Assembly: GCF_003063665.1 (NCBI RefSeq)
Contig: NZ_NESF01000001.1
Coordinates: 248,001-312,000, forward strand
From: Limnohabitans sp. Hippo3
GTDB taxonomy: Bacteria; Pseudomonadota; Gammaproteobacteria; Burkholderiales; Burkholderiaceae_C
Direction: 5' to 3'
Length of the DNA stretch: 64,000 nucleotides
The position numbers were made by a program, and so were the translations under genes. Below are positions 1-8,283 of the stretch, piece by piece (within the stretch, counting starts at the first letter, position 1; each line of letters opens with the position of its first letter). The notes under the pieces were generated by a model. The model worked only from the letters and a program-made list of their open reading frames with translations, had not been told where the DNA came from and ran no database searches.

Positions 1-1811
1 CGTGTGCCCCATTTTTGCGCAATGCCTGGCGCGATTTGCGTGAACGCCAAATCAGCATGGACTTACCCGTGGCGCTGGGCATGGTGGTGACATTTGTGGT
101 CAGCACGCTGGGCACTTTCGAGCCCGAGGGCCCGTTCGGGGCCGAGGTCTTTTTTGACTCGTTCACCATGTTCGTTTTCTTTTTGCTCACCGGCCGCTGG
201 CTGGAGTTGCGCATGCGCGACCGCACGGCCGGGGCTTTGGAGGCCGTGCTCAACCGACTGCCCGACAGCGTGCGCAAGCGCCAGGCCAATGGCAGTTGGG
301 CGCTGGTGTCCATTCGCCGCCTGCAGGTCGGTGACGTGATCGAGGTCTTGCCCGGTGAAGCCTTTGCGGGCGACGGCCTGGTGCTGTCCGGTCAGACCCA
401 AGTGGACGAAGCCTTGCTCACGGGCGAGTCGCGGCCACTGGCACGGCGCGCGGGCGACCGCGTGATTGCAGGCAGCCACAACTTGAGCGGCACCTTGCAG
501 GTCCAGATCGAGCAGGTTGGCGCCGCCACCCGCTATGCGCAAATCGTCTCGCTGATGGAAAGCGCCTCGGTGTCCAAGCCCGCCATGGCGCAGCTGGTCG
601 ACCGCTGGGCCAAGCCCTTTTTGGTGGCGGTGATGCTGGCCTCATTGGCTTCGGCCGTTTACTGGTGGCCAAGCGATCCGGCGCATGCGGTGATGGTGGC
701 CGTCGCCGTGCTGATCGTGACCTGTCCCTGCGCTTTGTCTTTGGCCACACCTGCGGCCATGTTGGCCACGGCCGGGGCACTGGCCCGCAGCGGGGTGCTG
801 GTGCGGCGCCTGAGTGCCTTGCAAAACCTGGCCCACATTGACACCGTGATTTTTGACAAAACCGGCACCTTGACACGCGACGCTTTTGAGGTGGTTCGCA
901 TCCACACGCGCGAAGGCTTTAGCGCGGACCTGGCCCTGGATTGGGCCGCCAGCCTGGCGCGGCATTCCCTGCACCCGGTCTCGCGGGCCTTGTGGTCAGA
1001 GGCCCGTCGCCGTGCCGATGCGACAGGCCGTCTGGCTGAACTCGAAGCCTTGACCGCGCAAGAGGTGAGCGAGCGGGCAGGGCAGGGCGTGCAAGGTGTT
1101 TTGACGCTGCAGGGGCAGCCTGTTCAAACTCTGCGCCTGGGCTCGGCGGCGTTTTGTGCGGCACCAGCATTGCCCGGGCACCATTTGCAGGTCAGCCTGG
1201 CCGATGCGTCTGGCTGGTTGGCGAGCTTCGAGTTGGCCGAAGAGGTGCGGCCCGAAGCGGCCCGTGTGGTCCGCCAGCTGGCCAGCCTGGGGCTGTCTAT
1301 CCAGGTCCTGTCTGGCGATGCGCAGACCGCTGTGAGTCAGGTGGCCCAGACCGTGGGCATTGAGTCCGCGCAAGGCTGCTGCAGCCCCCAACACAAGCTG
1401 CAGGCGTTGCAGGCCCTGCAGGCCCAGGGCCACAAAGTGGCCATGGTGGGTGACGGCCTGAACGACGGCCCGGTGTTGGCCGGGGCCGATGTATCCTTTG
1501 CGCTGGGCCAGGCCGTGCCGCTGGCCCAGTCCAAATCCGATTTTGTGTTGATGGGCGGCCAACTCGATGTGCTGGTGAGCACTGTGCTGCGCAGCCGCCG
1601 GACGATGCGCATCGTGCGGCAAAACCTGTGGTGGTCAGCGGCTTACAACGCCGCTTGCGTGCCGCTGGCCCTGATGGGGTGGTTGCCTGCCTGGGCGGCA
1701 GGCCTGGGGATGGCGCTCAGTTCCCTGCTGGTCGTGCTCAATGCTTTGCGGCTGGCACAGGCGCTGCCCGAAGTGACGCCTGCACCCGCACTGATCCTTC
1801 AAGCTGCTTGA
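1..1811 (+). CDS. ccoI: Copper-translocating P1B-type ATPase CcoI (5' end outside window)
   Basis: Inner-membrane P-type ATPase that supplies copper for cbb3 oxidase assembly. The reading frame is open from the window edge (codons Cys-Ala-Pro-Phe-Leu before the first possible start at 15), so the N-terminus, including any metal-binding domain, lies upstream. Visible in order: actuator motif LLTGES, the transmembrane metal site TCPCALS (near 722), phosphorylation motif DKTGT (near 856), an SLHP motif typical of heavy-metal ATPases, and the hinge motif GDGLND. Two hydrophobic segments close the protein, as expected. It is followed 9 nt later by ccoS, then by ccoNOQP. That context favours CcoI/FixI over a general copper exporter CopA. 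Confidence 0.93.
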   Translation, partial: CAPFLRNAWRDLRERQISMDLPVALGMVVTFVVSTLGTFEPEGPFGAEVFFDSFTMFVFFLLTGRWLELRMRDRTAGALEAVLNRLPDSVRKRQANGSWALVSIRRLQVGDVIEVLPGEAFAGDGLVLSGQTQVDEALLTGESRPLARRAGDRVIAGSHNLSGTLQVQIEQVGAATRYAQIVSLMESASVSKPAMAQLVDRWAKPFLVAVMLASLASAVYWWPSDPAHAVMVAVAVLIVTCPCALSLATPAAMLATAGALARSGVLVRRLSALQNLAHIDTVIFDKTGTLTRDAFEVVRIHTREGFSADLALDWAASLARHSLHPVSRALWSEARRRADATGRLAELEALTAQEVSERAGQGVQGVLTLQGQPVQTLRLGSAAFCAAPALPGHHLQVSLADASGWLASFELAEEVRPEAARVVRQLASLGLSIQVLSGDAQTAVSQVAQTVGIESAQGCCSPQHKLQALQALQAQGHKVAMVGDGLNDGPVLAGADVSFALGQAVPLAQSKSDFVLMGGQLDVLVSTVLRSRRTMRIVRQNLWWSAAYNAACVPLALMGWLPAWAAGLGMALSSLLVVLNALRLAQALPEVTPAPALILQAA

Positions 1812-1820
1812 GGCAAGACC

Positions 1821-1958
1821 ATGGACATCCTGTATTTGCTGATTCCCTTGTCTGTGGCTTTGGTGTTTTTCATCCTGGCCGGTCTCTGGTGGGCGATTGA
1901 CCGGGGTCAATTTGAGGACATCGAGGCCGAAGGCGAGCGCATTTTGCGTGACGATTGA
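1821..1958 (+). CDS. ccoS: cbb3 oxidase maturation protein CcoS
   Basis: A 45-residue single-span membrane protein starting MDILYLLIP, with one hydrophobic helix (about residues 4-25) and the family feature WWAIDRGQFED directly after it, then an acidic tail. CcoS is needed for correct cofactor insertion into cbb3 oxidase and normally follows ccoI, as here with a 9-nt gap. The stop codon overlaps the left half-site of the FNR box that precedes ccoN. Identification rests on size, motif and position. Confidence 0.9.
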   Translation: MDILYLLIPLSVALVFFILAGLWWAIDRGQFEDIEAEGERILRDD

Positions 1959-1968
1959 TTTTGATCAA
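1955..1968. promoter_or_regulatory. FNR/ANR box upstream of ccoNOQP
   Basis: The sequence TTGATTTTGATCAA is a perfect match to the Fnr consensus TTGAT-N4-ATCAA. Its centre is 1961.5. Placing a start site about 41.5 nt downstream (class II activation geometry) gives a +1 near 2003, about 26 nt before the ccoN ATG at 2029, with a weak -10 candidate at 1991-1996. An fnr gene lies 5.4 kb away in this window. The promoter geometry is inferred; the site itself is read directly. Confidence 0.9.
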
Positions 1969-2028
1969 GTGACCTCGGTGTATACCCGGGCAAACTGTGC
2001 TGGTAGTTTTTAAAAAGAAGAGGTGAAA

Positions 2029-3468
2029 ATGAAATTTGCCAATATGCAGGCGACGTCCTACAACGACAAGGTTGTCAGGCAATTCGCCATCATGACGGTG
2101 GTTTGGGGCGTAGTGGGCATGCTGGTGGGCGTGATCATCGCGGCCCAGCTGACCTGGCCGGAGCTCAACCTGGGCATTTCCTGGCTCAGCTACGGTCGCC
2201 TGCGGCCATTGCACACCAACGCGGTGATTTTTGCGTTCGGTGGTTGCGGCTTGTTCGCAGCGGCTTACTACGTGGTGCAGCGCACCTGCAACGTCCGGCT
2301 GTTTGGCGAGAAACTCGCGGCTTTCACCTTCTGGGGCTGGCAACTGGTCATCTTGTTGGCCGCCATTTCCCTACCTTTGGGTTACACCAGCGGCAAGGAA
2401 TACGCCGAGCTGGAGTGGCCCATCGACATCCTGATCACCCTGGTCTGGGTGGCGTTTGCCGTGGTCTTCTTTGGCACCATCGGCACACGCAAGGTGCGTC
2501 ACATTTATGTGGCCAACTGGTTCTTTGGTGCGTTCATCATCGCCGTGGCCTTGTTGCACATCGTCAACAGCGCAGCGCTGCCCGTGGGCATGATGAAGTC
2601 CTACTCCGCCTACGCGGGTGTGCAGGACGCCATGGTCCAGTGGTGGTATGGCCATAACGCTGTGGGCTTCTTCCTCACGGCTGGTTTCCTGGGCATGATG
2701 TATTACTTCATCCCCAAGCAGGCTGAGCGCCCCGTGTACTCGTACCGCCTGTCGATCGTGCACTTCTGGGCCCTGATCTTCACCTACATGTGGGCCGGCC
2801 CACACCACCTGCACTACACCGCGCTGCCCGATTGGACCCAATCGGTGGGCATGGTCTTCTCGCTCATCTTGTTGGCCCCCAGCTGGGGCGGCATGATCAA
2901 CGGCATCATGACCCTGTCTGGCGCCTGGCACAAACTGCGTGACGACCCGATCCTGCGTTTCCTGATCGTGTCCCTGTCTTTCTACGGCATGTCGACCTTC
3001 GAAGGCCCGATGATGTCGATCAAGACCGTCAATGCGCTCTCCCACTACACCGACTGGACCGTGGGCCATGTGCACTCGGGTGCCTTGGGTTGGGTGGGTC
3101 TGGTGACCATGGGCTCCATGTACTACCTGATTCCCCGCTTGTTCGGTCAAAAGCAGATGTACAGCGTCAAGGCGATTGAAGTGCACTTCTGGACGGCCAC
3201 CATCGGCATCGTGATCTACATCGCGGCCATGTGGATTGCCGGTGTGATGCAAGGCCTGATGTGGCGCGCTGTGAACGCCGACGGCACCCTGACCTACACC
3301 TTCGTCGAGTCGGTCAAAGCCACTTACCCGTTCTATGTCTTGCGTTTGCTGGGCGGTTTGCTCTACCTGATGGGCATGCTCATCATGCTTTGGAACACCT
3401 TCAAGACGGTGACTCGGGGGCGTTCTGTTGAAGTCCGCATTCCCACTCTCGAACCTGCACACGCCTGA
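2029..3468 (+). CDS. ccoN: Cytochrome c oxidase cbb3-type subunit I CcoN
   Basis: Catalytic haem-copper subunit of the high-affinity cbb3 terminal oxidase, which reduces O2 in the inner membrane under low oxygen. 479 residues, about twelve hydrophobic helices. Histidine motifs expected for the low-spin haem, CuB and high-spin haem are visible: [32 protein letters not shown] and [15 protein letters not shown] at 2023 is in frame, but the AGAAGAGG ribosome site abuts it, whereas the ATG at 2029 has normal spacing, so 2029 is chosen. First gene after the FNR box; ccoO follows 13 nt downstream. Confidence 0.97.
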   Translation: MKFANMQATSYNDKVVRQFAIMTVVWGVVGMLVGVIIAAQLTWPELNLGISWLSYGRLRPLHTNAVIFAFGGCGLFAAAYYVVQRTCNVRLFGEKLAAFTFWGWQLVILLAAISLPLGYTSGKEYAELEWPIDILITLVWVAFAVVFFGTIGTRKVRHIYVANWFFGAFIIAVALLHIVNSAALPVGMMKSYSAYAGVQDAMVQWWYGHNAVGFFLTAGFLGMMYYFIPKQAERPVYSYRLSIVHFWALIFTYMWAGPHHLHYTALPDWTQSVGMVFSLILLAPSWGGMINGIMTLSGAWHKLRDDPILRFLIVSLSFYGMSTFEGPMMSIKTVNALSHYTDWTVGHVHSGALGWVGLVTMGSMYYLIPRLFGQKQMYSVKAIEVHFWTATIGIVIYIAAMWIAGVMQGLMWRAVNADGTLTYTFVESVKATYPFYVLRLLGGLLYLMGMLIMLWNTFKTVTRGRSVEVRIPTLEPAHA

Positions 3469-3481
3469 GGAGAAATCAAAC

Positions 3482-4108
3482 ATGGCTCAAAACCAAAAAT
3501 CAGGCGGCTTGTCGCATGAGAAAGTCGAGACCAACAACTTCCTGATGATCGTGCTGATCCTGGTTGTTTTGTTGGTCGGTGGCATGGTCGAAATCCTGCC
3601 GCTGTTCTTCCAGAAGTCCACCACCGAACCGGTGCCGGGCCTCAAGCCCTACACCGCGCTGCAAGTGGCCGGACGCGATGTCTATGTGCGCGAAGGTTGC
3701 TACAACTGCCACTCGCAGATGATCCGGCCCTTCCGCGCCGAAACGCTGCGCTACGGCTCCTACTCGCTGGCGGGTGAATTCGTCTACGACCGCCCCTTCC
3801 AGTGGGGCTCCAAGCGCACAGGTCCTGATCTGGCCCGTGTGGGTGGCCGCTACAGCGACGAATGGCACCGCATCCACCTGACCAACCCCCGTGATCTGGT
3901 GCCCGAGTCCAACATGCCCGCCTACCCCTGGCTGGAAAAGACGGCCGCCAACGCCAGCTCCATACAGGCCCACATGAGCGGTCTGCGCACACTGGGCGCG
4001 CCTTACACGGACGAAGAAATCGCCAAGGCCCCTGAAGAGGTGAAAGGTAAGACCGAGCTGGATGCTGTCATCGCCTACCTGCAGGTGCTGGGCACCCACC
4101 GCAAATAA
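3482..4108 (+). CDS. ccoO: Cytochrome c oxidase cbb3-type subunit II CcoO
   Basis: Membrane-anchored monohaem cytochrome c that passes electrons from CcoP to CcoN. 208 residues; one N-terminal membrane helix (about 20-42) and a single haem c site CYNCH (Cys73, Cys76, His77) followed by SQMIRPF, highly typical of CcoO. A longer in-frame start exists at 3428 inside ccoN, but GAGGAG at 3467-3473 sits just ahead of the ATG at 3482, so that start is used. Part of ccoNOQP. Confidence 0.96.
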   Translation: MAQNQKSGGLSHEKVETNNFLMIVLILVVLLVGGMVEILPLFFQKSTTEPVPGLKPYTALQVAGRDVYVREGCYNCHSQMIRPFRAETLRYGSYSLAGEFVYDRPFQWGSKRTGPDLARVGGRYSDEWHRIHLTNPRDLVPESNMPAYPWLEKTAANASSIQAHMSGLRTLGAPYTDEEIAKAPEEVKGKTELDAVIAYLQVLGTHRK

Positions 4109-4117
4109 GGAACGGCC

Positions 4118-4258
4118 ATGGACATCAACACATTGCGATCCATCGTGACTTTGCTCGCCTTTGCTGCCTTCATCGGCATTGTGGTGTGGGCGTGGTCGCG
4201 CCGTAACCAGGCCAGTTTTGACGAGGCGGCGCAGCTGCCATTCCGTCAGGACGACTGA
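4118..4258 (+). CDS. ccoQ: cbb3 oxidase small subunit CcoQ
   Basis: 46-residue protein MDINTLRSIV... with one hydrophobic helix (about 7-25) followed by WSRRNQASFDEAAQLPF, the usual CcoQ tail. CcoQ stabilises the interaction of CcoP with the CcoNO core. It lies 9 nt after ccoO and 38 nt before ccoP. Recognised by size, helix-plus-tail pattern and position. Confidence 0.88.
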   Translation: MDINTLRSIVTLLAFAAFIGIVVWAWSRRNQASFDEAAQLPFRQDD

Positions 4259-4296
4259 GCTGTCCACCAGAACTCAAAAAATACCAAGGAATCCCC

Positions 4297-5229
4297 ATGA
4301 GTGACTTCATCAGCAATTTCTGGCACTTGTACGTGGCAGGTATCACGCTGGTCAGCATCATCGCCTGCCTGCTTTTGCTGTGGTTCAGTGGCAAGGCCAA
4401 GGCCATGACCGCCAACGACAACACCACTGGCCATGTCTGGGACGGTGACCTGCGCGAGATGAACAACCCCTTGCCGCGTTGGTGGGTGGGCCTGTTCGTG
4501 ATCACCATTGTCTTCTCCCTCGTTTACCTGGCCATGTACCCCGGTGCGGGCAGCTTTGCCGGCAAATTCGGCTGGTCTTCGGCTGGTCAATACGAAACCG
4601 AAGTGGCCAAAGGCAACGCCGAAGTGGCCCCCCTGTACGCCAAGTTTTTGGGTATGCCGCCTGAAGAGGTGTCCAAAGACCCGAAAGCCTTGGCCATTGG
4701 GGACCGCTTGTTCATGAACAACTGCGCGCAATGCCACGGCTCGGACGCACGGGGCAGCAAAGGCTTCCCCAATCTGGCCGATGCCGACTGGCTTTATGGC
4801 GGCACACCTGACGCGATCAAGACCACCTTGGTGCAAGGCCGTGCGGGCAACATGCCCCCCATGGCCGCAGCGGTGGGCGGCCCTGAAGAGGTGCGCAACG
4901 TGGCCCACTACGTGCTCAGCCTGTCGGGCAGCCCGCACGACTCCCTGCGCGCCTCGCTGGGCAAGTCCAAGTTTGGTGTCTGCGCAGCCTGCCACGGCAT
5001 GGACGGCAAGGGCAACCACGCCCTGGGTGCGCCCAACCTGACCGACGACATCTGGCTGCACGGTTGGGGTGAAAACGCCATCGTCAACATGATCAACAAC
5101 GGCAAGGTCAACCAGATGCCCGCCCAGGCTCAGAAGCTGACCGAAGGTCAGATCCATGTGCTGGCCTCTTATGTCTGGGGCTTGTCCAACAACGCCCCGG
5201 TGAGCACCACGGTCAGCGCCGCGAAATGA
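4297..5229 (+). CDS. ccoP: Cytochrome c oxidase cbb3-type subunit III CcoP
   Basis: Dihaem cytochrome c subunit that receives electrons from soluble cytochrome c and hands them to CcoO. 310 residues with two N-terminal hydrophobic segments (about 8-30 and 62-82), then two haem c sites: CAQCH (Cys143, Cys146, His147) and CAACH (Cys229, Cys232, His233). Methionine-containing stretches NMPPMA and NQMPAQ lie where axial ligands are expected. Last structural subunit; a strong hairpin follows at 5238-5262 before ccoG. Confidence 0.96.
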   Translation: MSDFISNFWHLYVAGITLVSIIACLLLLWFSGKAKAMTANDNTTGHVWDGDLREMNNPLPRWWVGLFVITIVFSLVYLAMYPGAGSFAGKFGWSSAGQYETEVAKGNAEVAPLYAKFLGMPPEEVSKDPKALAIGDRLFMNNCAQCHGSDARGSKGFPNLADADWLYGGTPDAIKTTLVQGRAGNMPPMAAAVGGPEEVRNVAHYVLSLSGSPHDSLRASLGKSKFGVCAACHGMDGKGNHALGAPNLTDDIWLHGWGENAIVNMINNGKVNQMPAQAQKLTEGQIHVLASYVWGLSNNAPVSTTVSAAK

Positions 5230-5237
5230 TGTCCCCC

Positions 5238-5262
5238 GTGCAGCAGGCCCGTCCTGCTGCAC
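5238..5262 (+). terminator. Perfect 10-bp hairpin between ccoP and ccoG
   Basis: GTGCAGCAGG and CCTGCTGCAC pair perfectly around a 5-nt CCCGT loop, directly after the ccoP stop. No real U tract follows (CCTTTGAC), so it is better read as an attenuating or mRNA-stabilising stem that could hold structural-subunit message above ccoG than as a full terminator. Confidence 0.55.
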
Positions 5263-5284
5263 CCTTTGACCCAAGGTCTGCATT

Positions 5285-6742
5285 TTGTCCATCCCCGATC
5301 AGCGTCCCCCCCGCAGCGTGATCCCCATCACCCCCGTACCCACCGACGGTGATGCGGAACTGGTGTCGCTGTACCAGGCGCACCAAAAAATCTACCCACG
5401 CAGTGTGCAGGGCGTTTTCGCCCGCTGCCGTTGGTTGATGGTGGTCATCACGCAATTGGTTTTTTATGGCCTGCCTTGGCTGGAATGGGGGCAGCGTCAG
5501 GCGGTCTTGTTCGATCTGGGGGCTCGGCGCTTCTACATTTTCGGCTTGGTGCTGTATCCGCAAGACTTCATTTACCTGACCGCGTTGCTGGTCATTTCTG
5601 CACTCTCCTTGTTTCTGTTCACGGCAGTGGCAGGGCGTTTGTGGTGCGGTTTTGCCTGCCCGCAAACCGTTTACACCGAAATTTTCATCTGGATCGAGCG
5701 CCAGTTCGAGGGCGACCGATCTGCCCGCATGCGCCTGGATGCCGCACCGCTGAGCTTCAACAAAGTCTGGCGCAAGACGTGCAAGCAGCTCGCCTGGATC
5801 GTGTTCTCGTTGTGGACGGGTTTCACCTTCGTGGGCTATTTCACGCCCATCCGCGAGTTGACGGCAACGATCCTGTCGCTGGGCTTTGGCCCGTGGGAAA
5901 TTTTCTGGATCCTGTTTTACAGTTTTGCCACCTACGGCAACGCGGGCTTCATGCGCGAGCAGGTGTGCAAATACATGTGCCCCTATGCCCGCTTTCAAAG
6001 CGCCATGTTCGACAAGGACACGCTCATCGTCACCTACGACGAAGGGCGGGGCGAGCCCCGGGGTGCCCGATCCAAAAAAGCCGATCCCCAAGCCCTGGGC
6101 CTGGGTTCTTGTGTGGACTGCACCTTGTGTGTGCAAGTCTGCCCCACCGGCATCGACATCCGCAAAGGCCTCCAGTACGAATGCATTGGCTGCGGCGCTT
6201 GTGTGGACGTGTGTAACAACGTGATGGACAAAGTGGGTTATCCGCGCGGCCTGATCAAGTTCTCCACGCAAAACGCGATGGACAAGGGCTGGAACTGGGC
6301 GCAAACGGTGCGCCGCATTTTCCGCCCCCGCGTGTTGGTCTACACCGCTGTGTTGTGGGCCATCATCGTCGGTGTCGGGGCATCCCTGTGGCTGCGCCAG
6401 CCTTTCAAAGTGGACATCGAACGCGACCGTGCCACTTTGGCCCGCATCGTTGCAGGCGGTCAGATCGAGAACGTGTACCGCCTGCAAATCATGAATGCAG
6501 CCGAACACCACTTGAACTTTGAGTTGCAGATCGATGGCTTGCCTGGCCTTAAGCTGGTGGGTGAGCCTGAGGTCCAAGTGGCCGCCACCGAGTCCCGCTG
6601 GGTATCGGTGCGTTTGCAGCTGCCCTATGATGCGGCCGCTGCGGGCTCGTACCCGATCCATTTCCGCATCGCCTCACGCGCGCCCGATGGCCAAGTGGTG
6701 GGACAGTTGAGCGAGAAAACCGTGTTCCTGGTTCCCCGTTGA
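5285..6742 (+). CDS. ccoG: cbb3 oxidase accessory iron-sulfur protein CcoG (RdxA/FixG)
   Basis: Membrane polyferredoxin of the CcoG/RdxA family, linked to copper reduction during cbb3 assembly. 485 residues. Early membrane helices contain the conserved WCGFACPQTVYTEIF stretch. Two 4Fe-4S motifs follow: CVDCTLCVQVCP and CIGCGACVDVC. After another helix (about 345-365) comes the C-terminal Ig-like FixG domain. No ATG suits the N-terminus; TTG at 5285 with AAGG eight nt upstream gives MSIPDQRPPR, so a TTG start is used. The stop overlaps the region leading into the fixH-like gene. Confidence 0.95.
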   Translation: MSIPDQRPPRSVIPITPVPTDGDAELVSLYQAHQKIYPRSVQGVFARCRWLMVVITQLVFYGLPWLEWGQRQAVLFDLGARRFYIFGLVLYPQDFIYLTALLVISALSLFLFTAVAGRLWCGFACPQTVYTEIFIWIERQFEGDRSARMRLDAAPLSFNKVWRKTCKQLAWIVFSLWTGFTFVGYFTPIRELTATILSLGFGPWEIFWILFYSFATYGNAGFMREQVCKYMCPYARFQSAMFDKDTLIVTYDEGRGEPRGARSKKADPQALGLGSCVDCTLCVQVCPTGIDIRKGLQYECIGCGACVDVCNNVMDKVGYPRGLIKFSTQNAMDKGWNWAQTVRRIFRPRVLVYTAVLWAIIVGVGASLWLRQPFKVDIERDRATLARIVAGGQIENVYRLQIMNAAEHHLNFELQIDGLPGLKLVGEPEVQVAATESRWVSVRLQLPYDAAAAGSYPIHFRIASRAPDGQVVGQLSEKTVFLVPR

Positions 6743-6771
6743 TGGGTGACCTCCTTTTCAGAAAGACACAC

Positions 6772-7056
6772 ATGAACAACGCACTGCGCAAGCCCCAAGA
6801 GGGTCAACCCTGGTGGCGCTTTGGCCTGGTCTGGATGGTGGTGGGCGGCCCGGCCGTGGTGGTCGTGGCGGGATTGGTCACGTTTTACATTGCCGCCAGC
6901 AACCCCGACCCGGTGCTTCAGGTGACGCCGCGCAGCGCCATGCAGGAACGCCAGGGCATCGCGCATGCCCCAGCCATGCAAGGCCGCAACCACGCGGCCA
7001 CGGGCGAATTGCCCTCAGCGGTCCAGGCGCCTGCTGCCGCACCGACTCAACCCTGA
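6772..7056 (+). CDS. FixH-like membrane protein
   Basis: 94 residues: MNNALRKPQEG, then one hydrophobic helix (about 17-40) and a proline/alanine-rich tail. Position right after ccoG is where fixH/ccoH lies in cbb3 clusters, and the sequence around the helix (WWRFGLVWMVVGGP) resembles the short FixH proteins of Burkholderiales. It is much shorter than alphaproteobacterial FixH (about 160 residues) and lacks most of the periplasmic domain. An alternative ATG at 6742 overlaps the ccoG stop and would add 10 residues; 6772 is preferred for its AGAAAG site. Function is inferred from context. Confidence 0.7.
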   Translation: MNNALRKPQEGQPWWRFGLVWMVVGGPAVVVVAGLVTFYIAASNPDPVLQVTPRSAMQERQGIAHAPAMQGRNHAATGELPSAVQAPAAAPTQP

Positions 7057-7072
7057 GGGGAAGGAAGACACC

Positions 7073-7378
7073 ATGCGGGCTCAACGTTGGATGTGGATTG
7101 CCTGGCCTGCCTTTTTGGTGGCCGGACTGATGGAAATGCTGGTGTTCGCCTTCGTCGACCCGCGAGACCTGCACTGGTTCGGGCGCGATCTGGACTTGTC
7201 CAGGCAAGCGATTTATACCTTGGCTTTTTTCGCGTTTTGGAGTCTGACCATGCTCTCCAGCGCCCTGACCACGCTGCTGGGCATGTCCCCGTTTGAAGTC
7301 AACCGCTGCCCGGTAGCGCCGGGCGATCGCCCGACAGACTGTGCGCAGGGCGGCGTCAATGGCACGCGTTGTTGTTGA
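7073..7378 (+). CDS. Uncharacterised two-span membrane protein with cysteine-containing tail
   Basis: 101 residues starting MRAQRWMWIAWPAF behind a good GGGGAAGGA ribosome site. Two hydrophobic helices (about 7-27 and 46-69) are followed by a soluble tail with four cysteines in its last 25 residues, ending in Cys-Cys. It is the last plus-strand gene of the cbb3 unit, 16 nt after the FixH-like gene. Its 3' end overlaps that of fnr, transcribed convergently, by 23 nt. I do not recognise a named family. Position suggests a role in cbb3 assembly or membrane redox; the tail might bind a metal, but that is only inference. Confidence 0.75.
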   Translation: MRAQRWMWIAWPAFLVAGLMEMLVFAFVDPRDLHWFGRDLDLSRQAIYTLAFFAFWSLTMLSSALTTLLGMSPFEVNRCPVAPGDRPTDCAQGGVNGTRCC

Positions 7379-8075
7379 CCAGACGCTGCAGACCTTCGGT
7401 GTCCACGATGCGGACATGGCGTTGTTTGACTTCCACCATGCCTTCTTCGACGAATTTGGAGAAAGTGCGGCTGACGGTTTCGAGCTTCAAACCCAGGTAG
7501 CTGCCGATTTCCTCGCGCGTCATGCGCAGCACCAGCTCCGACTGGGAAAAGCCACGGGCGTGCAGGCGTTGCACCAGATTCAGCAAAAAAGCAGCCAGTC
7601 GCTCCTCGGCCCGCATGCTGCCCAGCAGCAGCATCACGCCGTGTTCGCGCACGATTTCGCGGCTCATGATTTTGTGCACATGGCTTTGCAGCGCGGTCAC
7701 CTCGCGTGAAATCTCTTCGATGCGGTCAAACGGCATGACACAGACCTCGGCATCTTCTAGAGCCACCGCATCGCAGGTGTGCTGGTCGTTCACGATGCCA
7801 TCCAAACCAATGATTTCGCCTGCCATCTGAAAACCCGTGACCTGGTCGCGTCCATCTTCGGTGGCCAGGCAGGTTTTGAAAAATCCCGTGCGGATGGCGT
7901 ACAGCGAGGTGAACTTCTCGCCGTTGGTGAACAAAGTGGTCCCGCGCTTGACTTTGCGGCGCACCGCCACCAGATCGTCGAGGCGGTTGAGGTCATGCTC
8001 GCTCAGGCCCATGGGCATGCACAACTCACGCAGGTTGCAATTGGAGCAGGCGACTTTGATGGCTTGGGGATTCAT
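7356..8075 (-). CDS. fnr: Fnr-type oxygen-sensing transcriptional regulator
   Basis: Crp/Fnr-family regulator, 239 residues. The 4Fe-4S ligands expected of oxygen-sensing Fnr are present: Cys10, Cys13 and Cys19 (CSNCNLRELC) and Cys112 (EVCVMPF), plus an extra Cys101. The cyclic-nucleotide-like beta roll spans about 25-140. The C-terminal helix-turn-helix carries ETVSR (199-203), matching the E-x-x-S-R recognition helix that reads TTGAT half-sites. ATG at 8075 is chosen; ATG at 8087 would add MRST. It lies between the cbb3 operon and hemN, both with Fnr boxes, so it probably controls them. An imperfect Fnr site lies just upstream of its start. Confidence 0.94.
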   Translation of the reverse strand: MNPQAIKVACSNCNLRELCMPMGLSEHDLNRLDDLVAVRRKVKRGTTLFTNGEKFTSLYAIRTGFFKTCLATEDGRDQVTGFQMAGEIIGLDGIVNDQHTCDAVALEDAEVCVMPFDRIEEISREVTALQSHVHKIMSREIVREHGVMLLLGSMRAEERLAAFLLNLVQRLHARGFSQSELVLRMTREEIGSYLGLKLETVSRTFSKFVEEGMVEVKQRHVRIVDTEGLQRLVNNNACH

Positions 8076-8102
8076 GGTTGATCTCATGGTTGAGAAATGG
8101 AT

Positions 8103-8116
8103 TTGCCTTGGATCAA
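8103..8116. promoter_or_regulatory. Imperfect FNR box just upstream of fnr
   Basis: TTGCC-TTGG-ATCAA matches 8 of 10 consensus positions, with one perfect half-site (ATCAA). Its centre is 22-34 nt upstream of the two possible fnr starts, a position more suited to repression than activation. Autorepression is inferred. Confidence 0.5.
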
Positions 8117-8199
8117 GTCTTGAGCTTATACCGAAAACGACCCCGAATTTCAGGGTATACCCTGTCTGCGCAGGAAATCCCGGGAAACCGGTAAAGCGT

Positions 8200-8213
8200 T
8201 TGACTTGAGTCAA
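8200..8213. promoter_or_regulatory. Probable FNR box upstream of hemN
   Basis: TTGAC-TTGA-GTCAA is a symmetric variant of TTGAT-N4-ATCAA (one change per half-site). Its centre is about 77 nt before the hemN ATG at 8284, so a class II start would fall near 8248. hemN is a classic Fnr/Anr target and fnr lies immediately on the other side. Confidence 0.65.
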
Positions 8214-8283
8214 TACAAGCGTGGGGGCAAACAGGCAAAGTCGCACCATTGTTGTGAACACATTCGAATTAAGGGGCAGCCGC

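Noticed and set aside
2023..2028. GTG at 2023 as the ccoN start
   Set aside because: The ribosome site AGAAGAGG abuts it; the ATG at 2029 has correct spacing.
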